Both the position numbers and the translations under genes were made by a program. From Nisaea sediminum (lineage in GTDB: Bacteria; Pseudomonadota; Alphaproteobacteria; Thalassobaculales; Thalassobaculaceae), in contig NZ_JACZCQ010000001.1 in the NCBI RefSeq assembly GCF_014904705.1, positions 62,001 to 126,000 on the forward strand: a DNA stretch of 64,000 nucleotides. The letters run 5' to 3'. Below are positions 9,210-16,972 of this stretch, piece by piece. Numbering within the stretch: the first letter of the stretch is position 1; the number at the start of each line of letters is the position of its first letter. A model generated the notes under the pieces. The model ran no database searches. It was not told the DNA's origin and was given only the letters and a program-made list of their open reading frames with translations.

Positions 9210-9360
9210 GCGGATGAAGAAAGCCGCCCCATATTGGAACGGGCGCCATGAATCGGACGGGTTGACGGTTCGCGATTGTGGGTATGTATTCTCCGGCCTG
9301 CGTCGCCTGTGCTACGCTTGTTTTCCCTGACAAGACTGATTCGGAGGGGGCTGTCGATCC

Positions 9361-10092
9361 GTGGGCTTGAATGTATGGGAAATCGGCCAGATCGCGTGGC
9401 TTATCGAGAATCTGAAAAAGCGGTCTCAAGGCGGAACTTTCAGAACGCTTAGCCTCGGATATCCGGACCTTCTGATCAGCCGTCCGCAACTGGTTGCCCT
9501 GATCGGCGAGGAAGCGACGTCCCGGGTATCGCTCCGGGAAAACGCGGAGCATATCGCGCGGGCCCACAAGCAACATCATCTGCAGGGATATGTCCCCGAT
9601 GCCAAGGATCTGTTCGCAGAGTTTGGATCAGATTTTCTGGCGATCGATATCCAGCAGTTCCCCACGACCGATATGGTGGTCGACCTCAACGAGCCGCTTC
9701 CGGAGTCACTTGTCGGTCAATTTGATCTGGTGATCGATCCCGGGACGACAGAGCATTGCTTCAACGTGGCGCAATGCATGAAGAATTCCTCCAGCGCTCT
9801 CAAGGTCGGCGGCGGAATCTTCCATCTGGTGCCCGGGAGCTATATCAATCACGGATTCTATTCGTTCTCCCCGACCTTCTTCCTCGATTACTATGAGCGA
9901 AACGGGTTCCTGACCCTGAAGATAGTGCAGGTCAGTTTTGACGATGACTGGAATGCGACCGAGCACGACCGGATGACGTTCGACGTGCTGGACGATCTGC
10001 CTGCCGGTCCGGTCCTTCTGGATGTTATTGCCCTGAAGGTCGAGGAGAAGGAGATCACCTGGCCGCGGCAGCGAATGTATGGTGGTCCCTAG
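9361..10092 (+). CDS. Class I methyltransferase-like protein, substrate unknown
   Basis: A 243-residue protein beginning at GTG 9361, preceded by CGGAGGGGG at 9341-9349. The middle has Rossmann-like features: an acidic strand end (MVVDLNEPLP), a post-motif strand FDLVIDPGTTEHCFN, and a helix and strand leading to KVGGGIFHLVPG. This resembles SAM-dependent methyltransferases that carry a 'DxGTxEH' segment. A clear glycine-rich motif I is not visible, so activity is uncertain. It stands alone between the chemoreceptor and mnmA. Confidence 0.55.
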   Translation: MGLNVWEIGQIAWLIENLKKRSQGGTFRTLSLGYPDLLISRPQLVALIGEEATSRVSLRENAEHIARAHKQHHLQGYVPDAKDLFAEFGSDFLAIDIQQFPTTDMVVDLNEPLPESLVGQFDLVIDPGTTEHCFNVAQCMKNSSSALKVGGGIFHLVPGSYINHGFYSFSPTFFLDYYERNGFLTLKIVQVSFDDDWNATEHDRMTFDVLDDLPAGPVLLDVIALKVEEKEITWPRQRMYGGP

Positions 10093-10161
10093 ATATGTGA
10101 CGGGGAGCCATGCATCGAGATTTCTTGTCTCCGGCGTGGCTTTTCCTATATTGCGCCCATC

Positions 10162-11337
10162 ATGACCGCCACGAAGCTCAACTCGCTCGGTATTGCCAAG
10201 GCCCCGAAGGACACACGGGTCGTCGTCGCCATGTCCGGCGGTGTCGACAGTTCCGTGACCGCGGCGCTGATGGCCGAGCAGGGCTATGACGTGGTCGGCA
10301 TTACCCTGCAGCTCTACGACCATGGTGCGGCGCTCGCCAAGAAGGGCGCCTGCTGCGCCGGGCTCGACATCCACGATGCCCGCAACGTGGCTGACAAGCT
10401 CGGCTTTCCGCATTACGTGCTCGATTACGAGAGCCGGTTCCGGCAGGAAGTGATCGACGACTTCGCCGACAGCTATCTGCGCGGCGAGACGCCGATCCCC
10501 TGCGTGCGCTGCAATCAGACGGTCAAGTTCCGCGATCTTCTGGCGACCGCGAAGGATCTGCAGGCGGACGTGCTCTGCACCGGCCATTACGTGCGCCGGG
10601 AAGAGGGGCCGGAAGGCGCGGAACTGCACCGGGCGATCGATCCGCAGAAGGATCAGAGCTACTTCCTCTTCGCTACCACGCGCGCGCAGCTCGATTTTCT
10701 CCGTTTCCCACTCGGCGGGATGGAGAAGGAGGAGACCCGCGAGCATGCGCGGCGCTTCGGTCTCGCCATCGCCGACAAGCCGGACAGCCAGGACATCTGC
10801 TTCGTGCCGAACGGCCGCTATGCCGAACTGGTCGAGAAGCTGCGTCCCGGCGCGGCGGAGCCGGGCGAGATCGTGCATGTCGACGGCACCGTGCTCGGAC
10901 GGCATGACGGGATCATTCATTACACGGTCGGCCAGCGCAAAGGCCTCGGCATCGGCGGGCGCCGGGACGAGGACGGCAATGCGGATACCGAGGCGCTCTA
11001 TGTCGTGCGGCTCGACCCCTCGGCACGGAAAGTCATCGTCGGCCCGCGCGCTGCGCTGGGACGGGACACGGTCTTCGTCGGCGAGCTGAACTGGCTCGGC
11101 GACGCATTGCCCGGTGACGAGGGCGTGTCCATCGAGGTCAAGCTGCGTTCGGCCTCCAGGCCGGCGGGAGCCACGCTCTACAGCAATCCGGACGGATCGG
11201 GGCGGGTGGTGCTCGATACCCCGCAGCACGGGATCGCGCGCGGCCAGGCAGCGGTGTTCTACGCGCCGGGCGACTCGACGCGAGTGCTTGGCGGCGGCTG
11301 GATCACCGGCACGGAAGAACGCGCCGAAGCGGCCTGA
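10162..11337 (+). CDS. mnmA: tRNA-specific 2-thiouridylase MnmA
   Basis: MnmA installs the 2-thio group on U34 of tRNA-Lys, -Glu and -Gln. The 391-residue protein has the PP-loop [14 protein letters not shown] near residue 25, and the two catalytic cysteines in [10 protein letters not shown] and [11 protein letters not shown]. The C-terminal beta-barrel domains run through YVVRLDP, GELNWLG and the final [12 protein letters not shown]. It depends on persulfide sulfur, which the cysteine desulfurase at 5615 could supply, although the two are not in one operon. It converges on the next gene with 6 bases between stops. Confidence 0.97.
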   Translation: MTATKLNSLGIAKAPKDTRVVVAMSGGVDSSVTAALMAEQGYDVVGITLQLYDHGAALAKKGACCAGLDIHDARNVADKLGFPHYVLDYESRFRQEVIDDFADSYLRGETPIPCVRCNQTVKFRDLLATAKDLQADVLCTGHYVRREEGPEGAELHRAIDPQKDQSYFLFATTRAQLDFLRFPLGGMEKEETREHARRFGLAIADKPDSQDICFVPNGRYAELVEKLRPGAAEPGEIVHVDGTVLGRHDGIIHYTVGQRKGLGIGGRRDEDGNADTEALYVVRLDPSARKVIVGPRAALGRDTVFVGELNWLGDALPGDEGVSIEVKLRSASRPAGATLYSNPDGSGRVVLDTPQHGIARGQAAVFYAPGDSTRVLGGGWITGTEERAEAA

Positions 11338-11343
11338 TCCCGC

Positions 11344-11925
11344 CTATCCGAGAAACTTCACCAGTGCGAAACCGCCGATCAGCAGCAGGAAGGCCGCGGT
11401 GGTCCAGAGACCCAGGTTCTTCTCGATCGTCTTCTGCACCGCCGGCCCGAAGCGCCAGCAGAGCGCCGCGACGAGATAGAAGCGGATGCCGCGCGCCAGG
11501 ACGGAGGCGATGACAAAGATCGCGAGATCGAGATGGGTGACTCCGCTGGCGATTGTGATCACCTTGTAAGGGAACGGCGTGATCCCCGCGCCAAAGACGA
11601 TCCAGGCGCCCCATTCGTTGTACTGCGCGGTGAAGGCGGCGAACTTTTCCGCATAGCCGTAGAACTCCAGCAGCGGCAGGCCGACGGTTTCGTAGAGCAG
11701 CGCGCCGATGGCGTAGCCGGCCAATCCGCCGATCACAGAAGCGGCGGTACAGATTCCGGCGGCGCGCCAGGCGTTCCTTCGGTCCGCCAGCACCATCGGG
11801 ATCAGCATGGTGTCCGGCGGGATCGGGAAGACCGAGCTTTCGATGAAGGAAATCAGCGCCAGCCAGTAATTGGCGTGCCGGTGGGCGGCGGCCCGCATCA
11901 GCCGGTCGTAGGTCGCTTGCAGCAT
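11344..11925 (-). CDS. YqaA/DedA-like integral membrane protein
   Basis: A 193-residue SNARE-associated (VTT/DedA-related) membrane protein. ATG 11925 is preferred because AGGA lies at the right distance; a GTG at 11964 gives a longer form with poor spacing. It shows the family's re-entrant-loop signature (FIESSVFPIPPDTMLIPM), a second loop GAGITPFPYKVITIASG, and hydrophobic helices at about 55-85, 120-150 and 170-190. DedA relatives act in lipid or undecaprenyl-phosphate movement and membrane homeostasis; the exact role of YqaA is unknown. Confidence 0.88.
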   Translation of the reverse strand: MLQATYDRLMRAAAHRHANYWLALISFIESSVFPIPPDTMLIPMVLADRRNAWRAAGICTAASVIGGLAGYAIGALLYETVGLPLLEFYGYAEKFAAFTAQYNEWGAWIVFGAGITPFPYKVITIASGVTHLDLAIFVIASVLARGIRFYLVAALCWRFGPAVQKTIEKNLGLWTTAAFLLLIGGFALVKFLG

Positions 11926-12066
11926 GTCGTCCTGCCTGTCCTGAAGCCTGATCGGGCGCGTCACCGCTCCGCTTTATCAGCCGCCGGCGGCAGCGCGCAA
12001 GGCCGCCGCTTGGCGATTGACCGGGCAAGCTGTTTGGCTATGATGCGCGCTCCTCGCCGAGGCGGG

Positions 12067-12153
12067 GCCCCTGTGGCGGAATCGGTAGACGCGGCAGACT
12101 CAAAATCTGTTTCCGGCAACGGAGTGGGAGTTCAAGTCTCCCCGGGGGCACCA
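12067..12153 (+). tRNA. tRNA-Leu(CAA), intact
   Basis: A type II tRNA with a full cloverleaf. The acceptor stem GCCCCTG pairs with CGGGGGC, and the discriminator A and encoded CCA end at 12153. The D-arm stem is GCG/CGC. The anticodon arm has loop CTCAAAA, giving anticodon CAA (reads UUG). The long variable arm forms TCCG-GCAA-CGGA, and the T-arm GGGAG-TTCAAGT-CTCCC is perfect. Two further sequence copies lie downstream in the same orientation (14875 and 18466), and the DNA between them is accessory in character. Confidence 0.97.
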
Positions 12154-12256
12154 AATATCCCATCAGAGCAAATCGGAATACTGGCTCCCCCGGAGGGGGC
12201 GACGTTCGTGGGCGGGAACGCCGCTTCTGGATAAGCGCTTCTCTCGTGCGTAAGGC
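12154..12256. other. Short hairpins after tRNA-Leu, left edge of accessory module
   Basis: This gap holds two small inverted repeats: CCCCC-GGA-GGGGG (12187-12199) and CGTTC/GAACG (12203-12207 and 12216-12220). They may end tRNA transcription or the converging 806-residue gene. No gene was seen. Confidence 0.35.
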
Positions 12257-14677
12257 TCAAGAATCTGTTGCGGTCGTCTGGGTCACTTCATAACCGACGA
12301 CCCAGGGTTTCTGTTTGCTAAGGACTGCCGGCAAGATCTGCAGTGTCGGGGTCTGGTTTCCGAAGCCAAAAAGCAATACGTTCTCGTTCACCTGAGCAAA
12401 CGCGGTTTGCCCGTCAGGAACTTCGGACCCTTCGTGAATTTGCGTGAAATTGCCGAGTTGAGCGCTCCATTGCCAGCCCAGATCCTGCGTCTGAGTGATC
12501 GAATGCTCGATCTCAAAAGTGCTTTTCTCGCTTGAGTGGAACACGCCGATACTGACCTTACCGCCGACTGAGACCGTATTCGTGGTCGATTTCGTGCCGG
12601 TCTTGGAATAGCTGAACAATGTGGAAGCGGAACTTGGCGGGTTATCGATTAATCCGGTAAGTCCACCAATAATATTCGAGCTTGACTGATTGCCCAGATC
12701 GGCCGGAACAAGGTTGCACTCCGTGGTCCTCGCTCCGGCGAAGGCGCTGTACCAGTTCAGCTCAGGGCTGCTTCCGCAATTCGAGCTTTGTGGCCAGGTC
12801 GCGATTTCGGTCGGATCGGAAAAAACATAGAGAGCGGGAGGTCCTGCGGCGATGCTCGGATTGGTGGGGGCTGTTGACGGGTCCGTTATATAAAACGCAC
12901 AAGTGCTGCTGATTGGATCGTCGAGCGGACTATCGAGAAAGATGGAAATGAGTGTTATTGGATCCTGGCCATTGTAGCTGATCTGTTTGTTTCCATCGAA
13001 TGTGTACAGCTGGTAGTCGTACCGCGTGTAGGTGGGTTCGAGAAAAATATACCATCCGACGGTGTTTCCGTCAGAGGCGAGTTGATTTATTTCCGCACTC
13101 AGAGACTCGGAAGAAAGCTTACTGACGTTGTAATTAACTTCACTGCCGGTGCTGACGGAATTCGAGTAGGTCGCGTCGACTGAAAAGACCTGGCCGATAC
13201 CTGGTCCGGCGCTGACGCTCACTCCGGCCGTGGTTTTGTAGGACAATGTCTGGCCGCCGGAATCCTGAGTCTGCAAGCCGAACACCGAGGTGCTGGAACC
13301 GTAGTCGAAATTCGTGGGGTAGGGTGGGGGGCCGAGGATAATGCCTTGCAGAATCCAGGCTGAAACCGCTGCGTCCCATTCGTCCGGATCGCCGGAGCTC
13401 GCCGTTGTCGGAGCTGTTTCCGGCGACCCAATCTGCTTCAACTGATATTTCTGAAAAGTGATTGACGTCACGAATGGGGCTGTCTTGTCTTCGGGTTGGT
13501 TCCTGTAAATGCAGCAAAAAAGTTGGAGGAACGAATATGCGACCTCAGGCGAGCTGTTCGGTTTCCTAACTGTTACGCTGCAGGCACCGAGGTTTGCCGG
13601 CACGACAGTCGGCCATGTCTGTTCGATCAATTCAAACGAGGTTATGTCGGAAGGATCTCCCGTCCCATCGAGGGTCCCGCAACCGACAAATACTCTCCCA
13701 TATCCGTAAGCTAGATTTGACTTTGGAGGCTCCTCTTCTTCCAGAATCAGCATCAGGGTATATCCGGGCGTCGTGGACTGCGGCATAGAAGCATCCGGGG
13801 CCAGGCAACCCGATCCGAGGCGGAGCGCCGGTTCCGCATACTGCGTATGGTTCGGGACGGTAATATTCGCTTGGTATTCCGAGAGCTCCGGAGCGTCGTT
13901 GAGGAGGTCAAGGCCGTACAATTTGACTGCAACTTGGCGGGTCCCGGCCGATGCTCCCATGACCGCCACCATGACCTGGCCTCCGCCGTGCCCGGAGGCC
14001 GGCAGCAACATGCTTTCTGCATCGATGCTCGAAATTGAAGAGAAGAATGAAAGCGGAATGAGCGTCGGCGCCGATAGTCGGATGCCGTCAAAAGTAGAGA
14101 TCGAAAGCGCTGTATCCGTTGCGATGATCAGAAAGGCAATGCGGCCTGCCGAGGCAAGTTTGACGTCACGAATCGCTCCGGTTGGTGCTTTAAATTCCGT
14201 CTGATCGATTGCCGGTGTCGGGAGAGCGAAATTGAGGCTCCCGTCCGATGTCGGCTGTTCCGTAAAAAATGAGAGGCTGACAAATTCGCAGGTGCCAGGG
14301 TCGATAACGGTTTCGCAGAGGAAAAGTACGTCGGAATTAAAGGCACAGAATGAGAAGAGGAACGTTTGGACAGGGGCGCTGTAATCAAAATTGAATTCAA
14401 GGAATCCCTGGCTTGTTTGATTGAACGATTCACTGCAGAAGATGCCGTTGCTGTCGTCGTACGCGACGCTGCCTTTATAGATGAAACTTCCTTTAGGGCC
14501 GCCGCCTGGTGGATAGGGATTACCTTTATTCGACCATTCGTAACCAAACTGATATGCGAGATAGATTGAATCGTTCCAATTAATGGTGCCCATTCGCGGA
14601 CGGGCGTTCCAGCCGAACTGAAGGTAGTTGGCTGGTAACCCGACACTAGGCTGCAACCATTGATATGGGTATGTCAT
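12257..14677 (-). CDS. 806-residue beta-rich protein of unknown function, possible pore-forming C-terminal region
   Basis: I do not recognise this protein. It is visibly less GC-rich than its neighbours. ATG 14677 (MTYPYQWLQPSV) is chosen; an in-frame TTG at 14794 coincides with a -35-like TTGACA and is unlikely. No signal peptide is evident from this start. Residues 1-450 contain repeated hydrophobic strand pairs with Gly/Asp turns, which suggests a propeller-like or other all-beta repeat fold. Residues about 473-520 and 688-740 are Ser/Thr-rich with strict alternation (for example KSTTNTVSVGGKVSIGVF), resembling the insertion-hairpin regions of aerolysin-type pore formers. That likeness is inference only. 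The gene lies alone between tRNA-Leu and a tRNA-Leu remnant. Confidence 0.7.
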   Translation of the reverse strand: MTYPYQWLQPSVGLPANYLQFGWNARPRMGTINWNDSIYLAYQFGYEWSNKGNPYPPGGGPKGSFIYKGSVAYDDSNGIFCSESFNQTSQGFLEFNFDYSAPVQTFLFSFCAFNSDVLFLCETVIDPGTCEFVSLSFFTEQPTSDGSLNFALPTPAIDQTEFKAPTGAIRDVKLASAGRIAFLIIATDTALSISTFDGIRLSAPTLIPLSFFSSISSIDAESMLLPASGHGGGQVMVAVMGASAGTRQVAVKLYGLDLLNDAPELSEYQANITVPNHTQYAEPALRLGSGCLAPDASMPQSTTPGYTLMLILEEEEPPKSNLAYGYGRVFVGCGTLDGTGDPSDITSFELIEQTWPTVVPANLGACSVTVRKPNSSPEVAYSFLQLFCCIYRNQPEDKTAPFVTSITFQKYQLKQIGSPETAPTTASSGDPDEWDAAVSAWILQGIILGPPPYPTNFDYGSSTSVFGLQTQDSGGQTLSYKTTAGVSVSAGPGIGQVFSVDATYSNSVSTGSEVNYNVSKLSSESLSAEINQLASDGNTVGWYIFLEPTYTRYDYQLYTFDGNKQISYNGQDPITLISIFLDSPLDDPISSTCAFYITDPSTAPTNPSIAAGPPALYVFSDPTEIATWPQSSNCGSSPELNWYSAFAGARTTECNLVPADLGNQSSSNIIGGLTGLIDNPPSSASTLFSYSKTGTKSTTNTVSVGGKVSIGVFHSSEKSTFEIEHSITQTQDLGWQWSAQLGNFTQIHEGSEVPDGQTAFAQVNENVLLFGFGNQTPTLQILPAVLSKQKPWVVGYEVTQTTATDS

Positions 14678-14764
14678 TTCTTGCGGCCTTTCTTCTGAGC
14701 TACGCGATGCGGCGCGAGGCGGTGCGAAGCTATGCCGTCGTAGGCATCCTATAGGCGCAAAAAA

Positions 14765-14794
14765 AATACATGCAAAGATTGCATATTTTGTCAA
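14765..14794 (-). promoter_or_regulatory. Putative promoter with overlapping palindrome, upstream of the 806-residue gene
   Basis: On the minus strand TTGACA (14794-14789) is followed after 18 bases by TGTATT (14770-14765), a fair -35/-10 pair. The spacer contains the exact inverted repeat ATGCAA-3-TTGCAT (14770-14784), which could be a repressor site. The gene starts about 90 bases downstream at 14677. Confidence 0.45.
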
Positions 14795-14874
14795 GGACGG
14801 AGCTTTTTATGAGTCGGTGGCTCGGTAACGGTGCACCGCTGAAACGCCTTGAAATGTCGCGCGACGTCAAGGCC

Positions 14875-14934
14875 GCGGAAGACTCAAAATCCGTTCCCGA
14901 CAACGGAGTGGGAGTTCAAGTCTCCCCGGGAGCA
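14875..14934 (+). repeat. tRNA-Leu(CAA) 3'-part remnant
   Basis: About 60 bases from the anticodon arm to the acceptor 3' strand match the intact tRNA-Leu at 12067, with five substitutions and no indel (GCGG-AGACTCAAAATC... to ...CCCCGGG-GCA). The 5' half is absent and the anticodon stem is mispaired, so this cannot be a functional tRNA. It has the appearance of an attachment-site duplicate left by integration at the tRNA 3' end, or of a partial duplication. Confidence 0.85.
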
Positions 14935-14958
14935 GCATTTCATCAGGAACGGGGCATT

Positions 14959-15216
14959 TCACCCCGATGTGTCCGCCCCATCGGCGTGAGCGATCGGCGG
15001 GATGCGACGGGCGCCGGTTTTGCGGTGAACTGCGTTCATCGCCCGGTACATGCGGGCGAGAAACTCCTGCAGTTCATCGCGGGCTTCGTCGAAGCAGGAC
15101 CATTCCTCGAGGCCGGCCCAGATCATCTCTGCCGTGACGTCGCTATCGGCGACGGGCGCCCGGTCGTGCCCCGGCGGGCACTCCGGCGCGGCGGATTTGG
15201 TTTCGATTTTTTGCAT
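14959..15216 (-). CDS. Small hypothetical protein (85 aa)
   Basis: A small acidic, helix-forming protein (for example EMIWAGLEEWSCFDEARDEL) that starts 17 bases after the stop of the mipA-like gene on the same strand, so it may be co-transcribed with it. No family was recognised and no signal peptide or membrane helix is seen. It lies just inside the tRNA-Leu remnant at 14934. Confidence 0.5.
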   Translation of the reverse strand: MQKIETKSAAPECPPGHDRAPVADSDVTAEMIWAGLEEWSCFDEARDELQEFLARMYRAMNAVHRKTGARRIPPIAHADGADTSG

Positions 15217-15233
15217 GTTGTCGTCCAGCCGGA

Positions 15234-16058
15234 CTAGAAGCGGTAGCCGACGAATATCCCGGTCATGAAGGCGTCGGCGGAACCCTGTCCGTCCACGATC
15301 GGACTGTCCGCAACGTCGCCGAGGAGCCGGCTGTATCCGACCATTCCGGTGACATTCCAGTTCTCGGTCAAAGCGTAATTGACACCGATTGACAGGCTGA
15401 CATCCTTGAACCCGGCGTCAGGGCTGTATTCCCGGTAGCCGCTGCGGAGCGACTGGCCGGCATCGATGCCGAAAAAGGACTGCGTATAGTCCTCGTCAGC
15501 CCAGGTTGTTGCGATTCCGGCCTGCACGGACCAGGTTTCGTCAAAACGATGCCTGTATCCGCCTTCAAGCTCGACGGTCATGCCCTCATGCCCGTCTCCG
15601 ACATCCTGAAATGCTTTGAGTCCGGCGGAGAACGGCCCGTTGTCATAGCTTATGAAGCCGCCGATCTCGGCGGAACCGTCAACACTGCCGAGCCCGTTCA
15701 GCGCATCATTGTCGTCGTCGTCTCGTCCCATCTGATAGCGCACAAGCGGACCGATCTTGAGCTGATCGCCCGGCCGGGTGCCGTTCCAGACGAAAAGGTT
15801 GGCCCCAAGCGACGGACCGTCCAGAAAGACAAGATCCTTGTAGCTGATATTTACCAAGGGCAGCGGGCTGGCTTCATAGTCGTCGCTGCCTTCATAGTCA
15901 GGTTTGACCATGGCGCCGGCGCCGATCTGGATATCCCAGTCGGACGCAGGTTCTTCTGCCAATACACTGCAGGAACTGCCCAGGATCGCCAACGCGCTGA
16001 TCATCAGGATCTGGGCTGTCATCCGGGCGCCGATCACTTTGGCAATTTGGCATCTCAT
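15234..16058 (-). CDS. MipA/OmpV-family outer-membrane protein
   Basis: A 274-residue beta-barrel protein. The N-terminus is a signal peptide (basic residues, hydrophobic run ILMISALAILGSS, likely cleavage after VLA). The mature part shows the family opening IQIGAGAMVKPDYEGSDDYE, regular amphipathic strands and a terminal Phe (GIFVGYRF), the usual outer-membrane barrel ending. MipA/OmpV proteins are outer-membrane proteins linked to MltA scaffolding or to osmotic and antibiotic responses. ATG 16022 is an alternative start that would lose the charged n-region. The OmpR/EnvZ-type pair is divergently encoded next to it and is a natural candidate regulator. Confidence 0.9.
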   Translation of the reverse strand: MRCQIAKVIGARMTAQILMISALAILGSSCSVLAEEPASDWDIQIGAGAMVKPDYEGSDDYEASPLPLVNISYKDLVFLDGPSLGANLFVWNGTRPGDQLKIGPLVRYQMGRDDDDNDALNGLGSVDGSAEIGGFISYDNGPFSAGLKAFQDVGDGHEGMTVELEGGYRHRFDETWSVQAGIATTWADEDYTQSFFGIDAGQSLRSGYREYSPDAGFKDVSLSIGVNYALTENWNVTGMVGYSRLLGDVADSPIVDGQGSADAFMTGIFVGYRF

Positions 16059-16096
16059 ATCTAAAATCCGTTCGCTGTATGCGTTGCGAAGGCAAA

Positions 16097-16130
16097 CTAC
16101 CGAGAGCGACGGCGTGATGCGTGTCGGTAG
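16097..16130. promoter_or_regulatory. Inverted repeat in the mipA/response-regulator intergenic region
   Basis: CTACCGA (16097-16103) and TCGGTAG (16124-16130) are exact reverse complements separated by 20 bases, between the divergent mipA-like and response-regulator genes. Position and symmetry suggest a regulator site or a looped operator, possibly for the adjacent OmpR-type protein. Confidence 0.4.
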
Positions 16131-16213
16131 CGTATCAATATGTTTCAGAATGTTGCTGTGCCGTGCCGGCCGCGAGCGAAAGAGCTACCATCCCATTCAG
16201 TCGGAGAGACCCA

Positions 16214-16969
16214 ATGGACCAGAGCGGCAGCCTGAATGGCGGCGGGACGCATGTCCTTGTCGTCGATGACGATCAACGGATCCGCACGATGCTGGCGCGG
16301 TTTCTGGTGGATCACGGTCTTCGTGTCAGCCAGGCGAGCAACGGAGTGGAGATGTTTCAGGTAAGCGCCGATGCGCGGATAGACGTCATCGTTCTCGACA
16401 TCATGATGCCCGGCGAAGACGGCCTTTCGCTGTGCCGCCGGATGCGGGCGGAAAGCCCGGTGCCGATTATCCTGCTGACCGCGATGAATGCCGAGACCGA
16501 TCGTATCATCGGGCTGGAGATCGGTGCCGACGATTACGTGGTGAAACCTTTCAATCCGCGCGAGCTGCTGGCTCGTATCCGTGCCGTTACACGGCGGATG
16601 ATGGCGAACAGCACGGTTCCGAAAGGCCGTGGGAGTGCCACATACACGTTCGAGGGCTGGGTGCTGGACGCCAACCGCCGGACGCTGATCTCGCCCGACG
16701 GTGCTTTGACGGATCTCACAAGCGGCGAGTTCGACTTGTTGACGGTTTTCCTTGAGCATCCGCAGCGCGTTCTGAACCGCGACCAGTTGCTCGATCTCGC
16801 TCATGGCCGGTCGAGCCAGGCTTACGATCGCAGCATAGACGTCCAGATCAGCCGTCTTCGCCGCAAGATCGAAGCCAATCCACAGGCCCCCGTTCTCATC
16901 AAGACGGTCAGGAACGAGGGATATTTTTTCACGGCTACAGTCACCGACTTGCCCAAGGCAGGAGGGTGA
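16214..16969 (+). CDS. OmpR-family response regulator
   Basis: A 251-residue regulator. Start ATG 16214 has GGAGAG at 16203-16208. The receiver domain shows the acidic pair in VLVVDDDQ, the phosphorylation Asp in VIVLDIMMPGEDG, the switch Thr in ILLTAMN and the conserved Lys in DDYVVKPFNPREL. The C-terminal winged helix ends with the OmpR-type SQAYDRSIDVQISRLRRKIE and VRNEGYFF. It is followed after 3 bases by its cognate kinase. It diverges from the mipA-like gene, with an inverted repeat in the gap. Confidence 0.95.
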   Translation: MDQSGSLNGGGTHVLVVDDDQRIRTMLARFLVDHGLRVSQASNGVEMFQVSADARIDVIVLDIMMPGEDGLSLCRRMRAESPVPIILLTAMNAETDRIIGLEIGADDYVVKPFNPRELLARIRAVTRRMMANSTVPKGRGSATYTFEGWVLDANRRTLISPDGALTDLTSGEFDLLTVFLEHPQRVLNRDQLLDLAHGRSSQAYDRSIDVQISRLRRKIEANPQAPVLIKTVRNEGYFFTATVTDLPKAGG

Positions 16970-16972
16970 GCG

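Noticed and set aside
9706-11229. 507-codon open frame on the minus strand
   Set aside because: Antisense to mnmA and the methyltransferase-like gene, both of which have family motifs.
14875-14934. tRNA-Leu call at the middle copy
   Set aside because: The 5' half is missing and the anticodon stem does not pair, so it is listed as a remnant, not a tRNA gene.
14770-15237. 155-codon plus-strand frame through the tRNA remnant
   Set aside because: Its translation reads through the tRNA-Leu remnant and antisense to the small gene after mipA; not protein-like.
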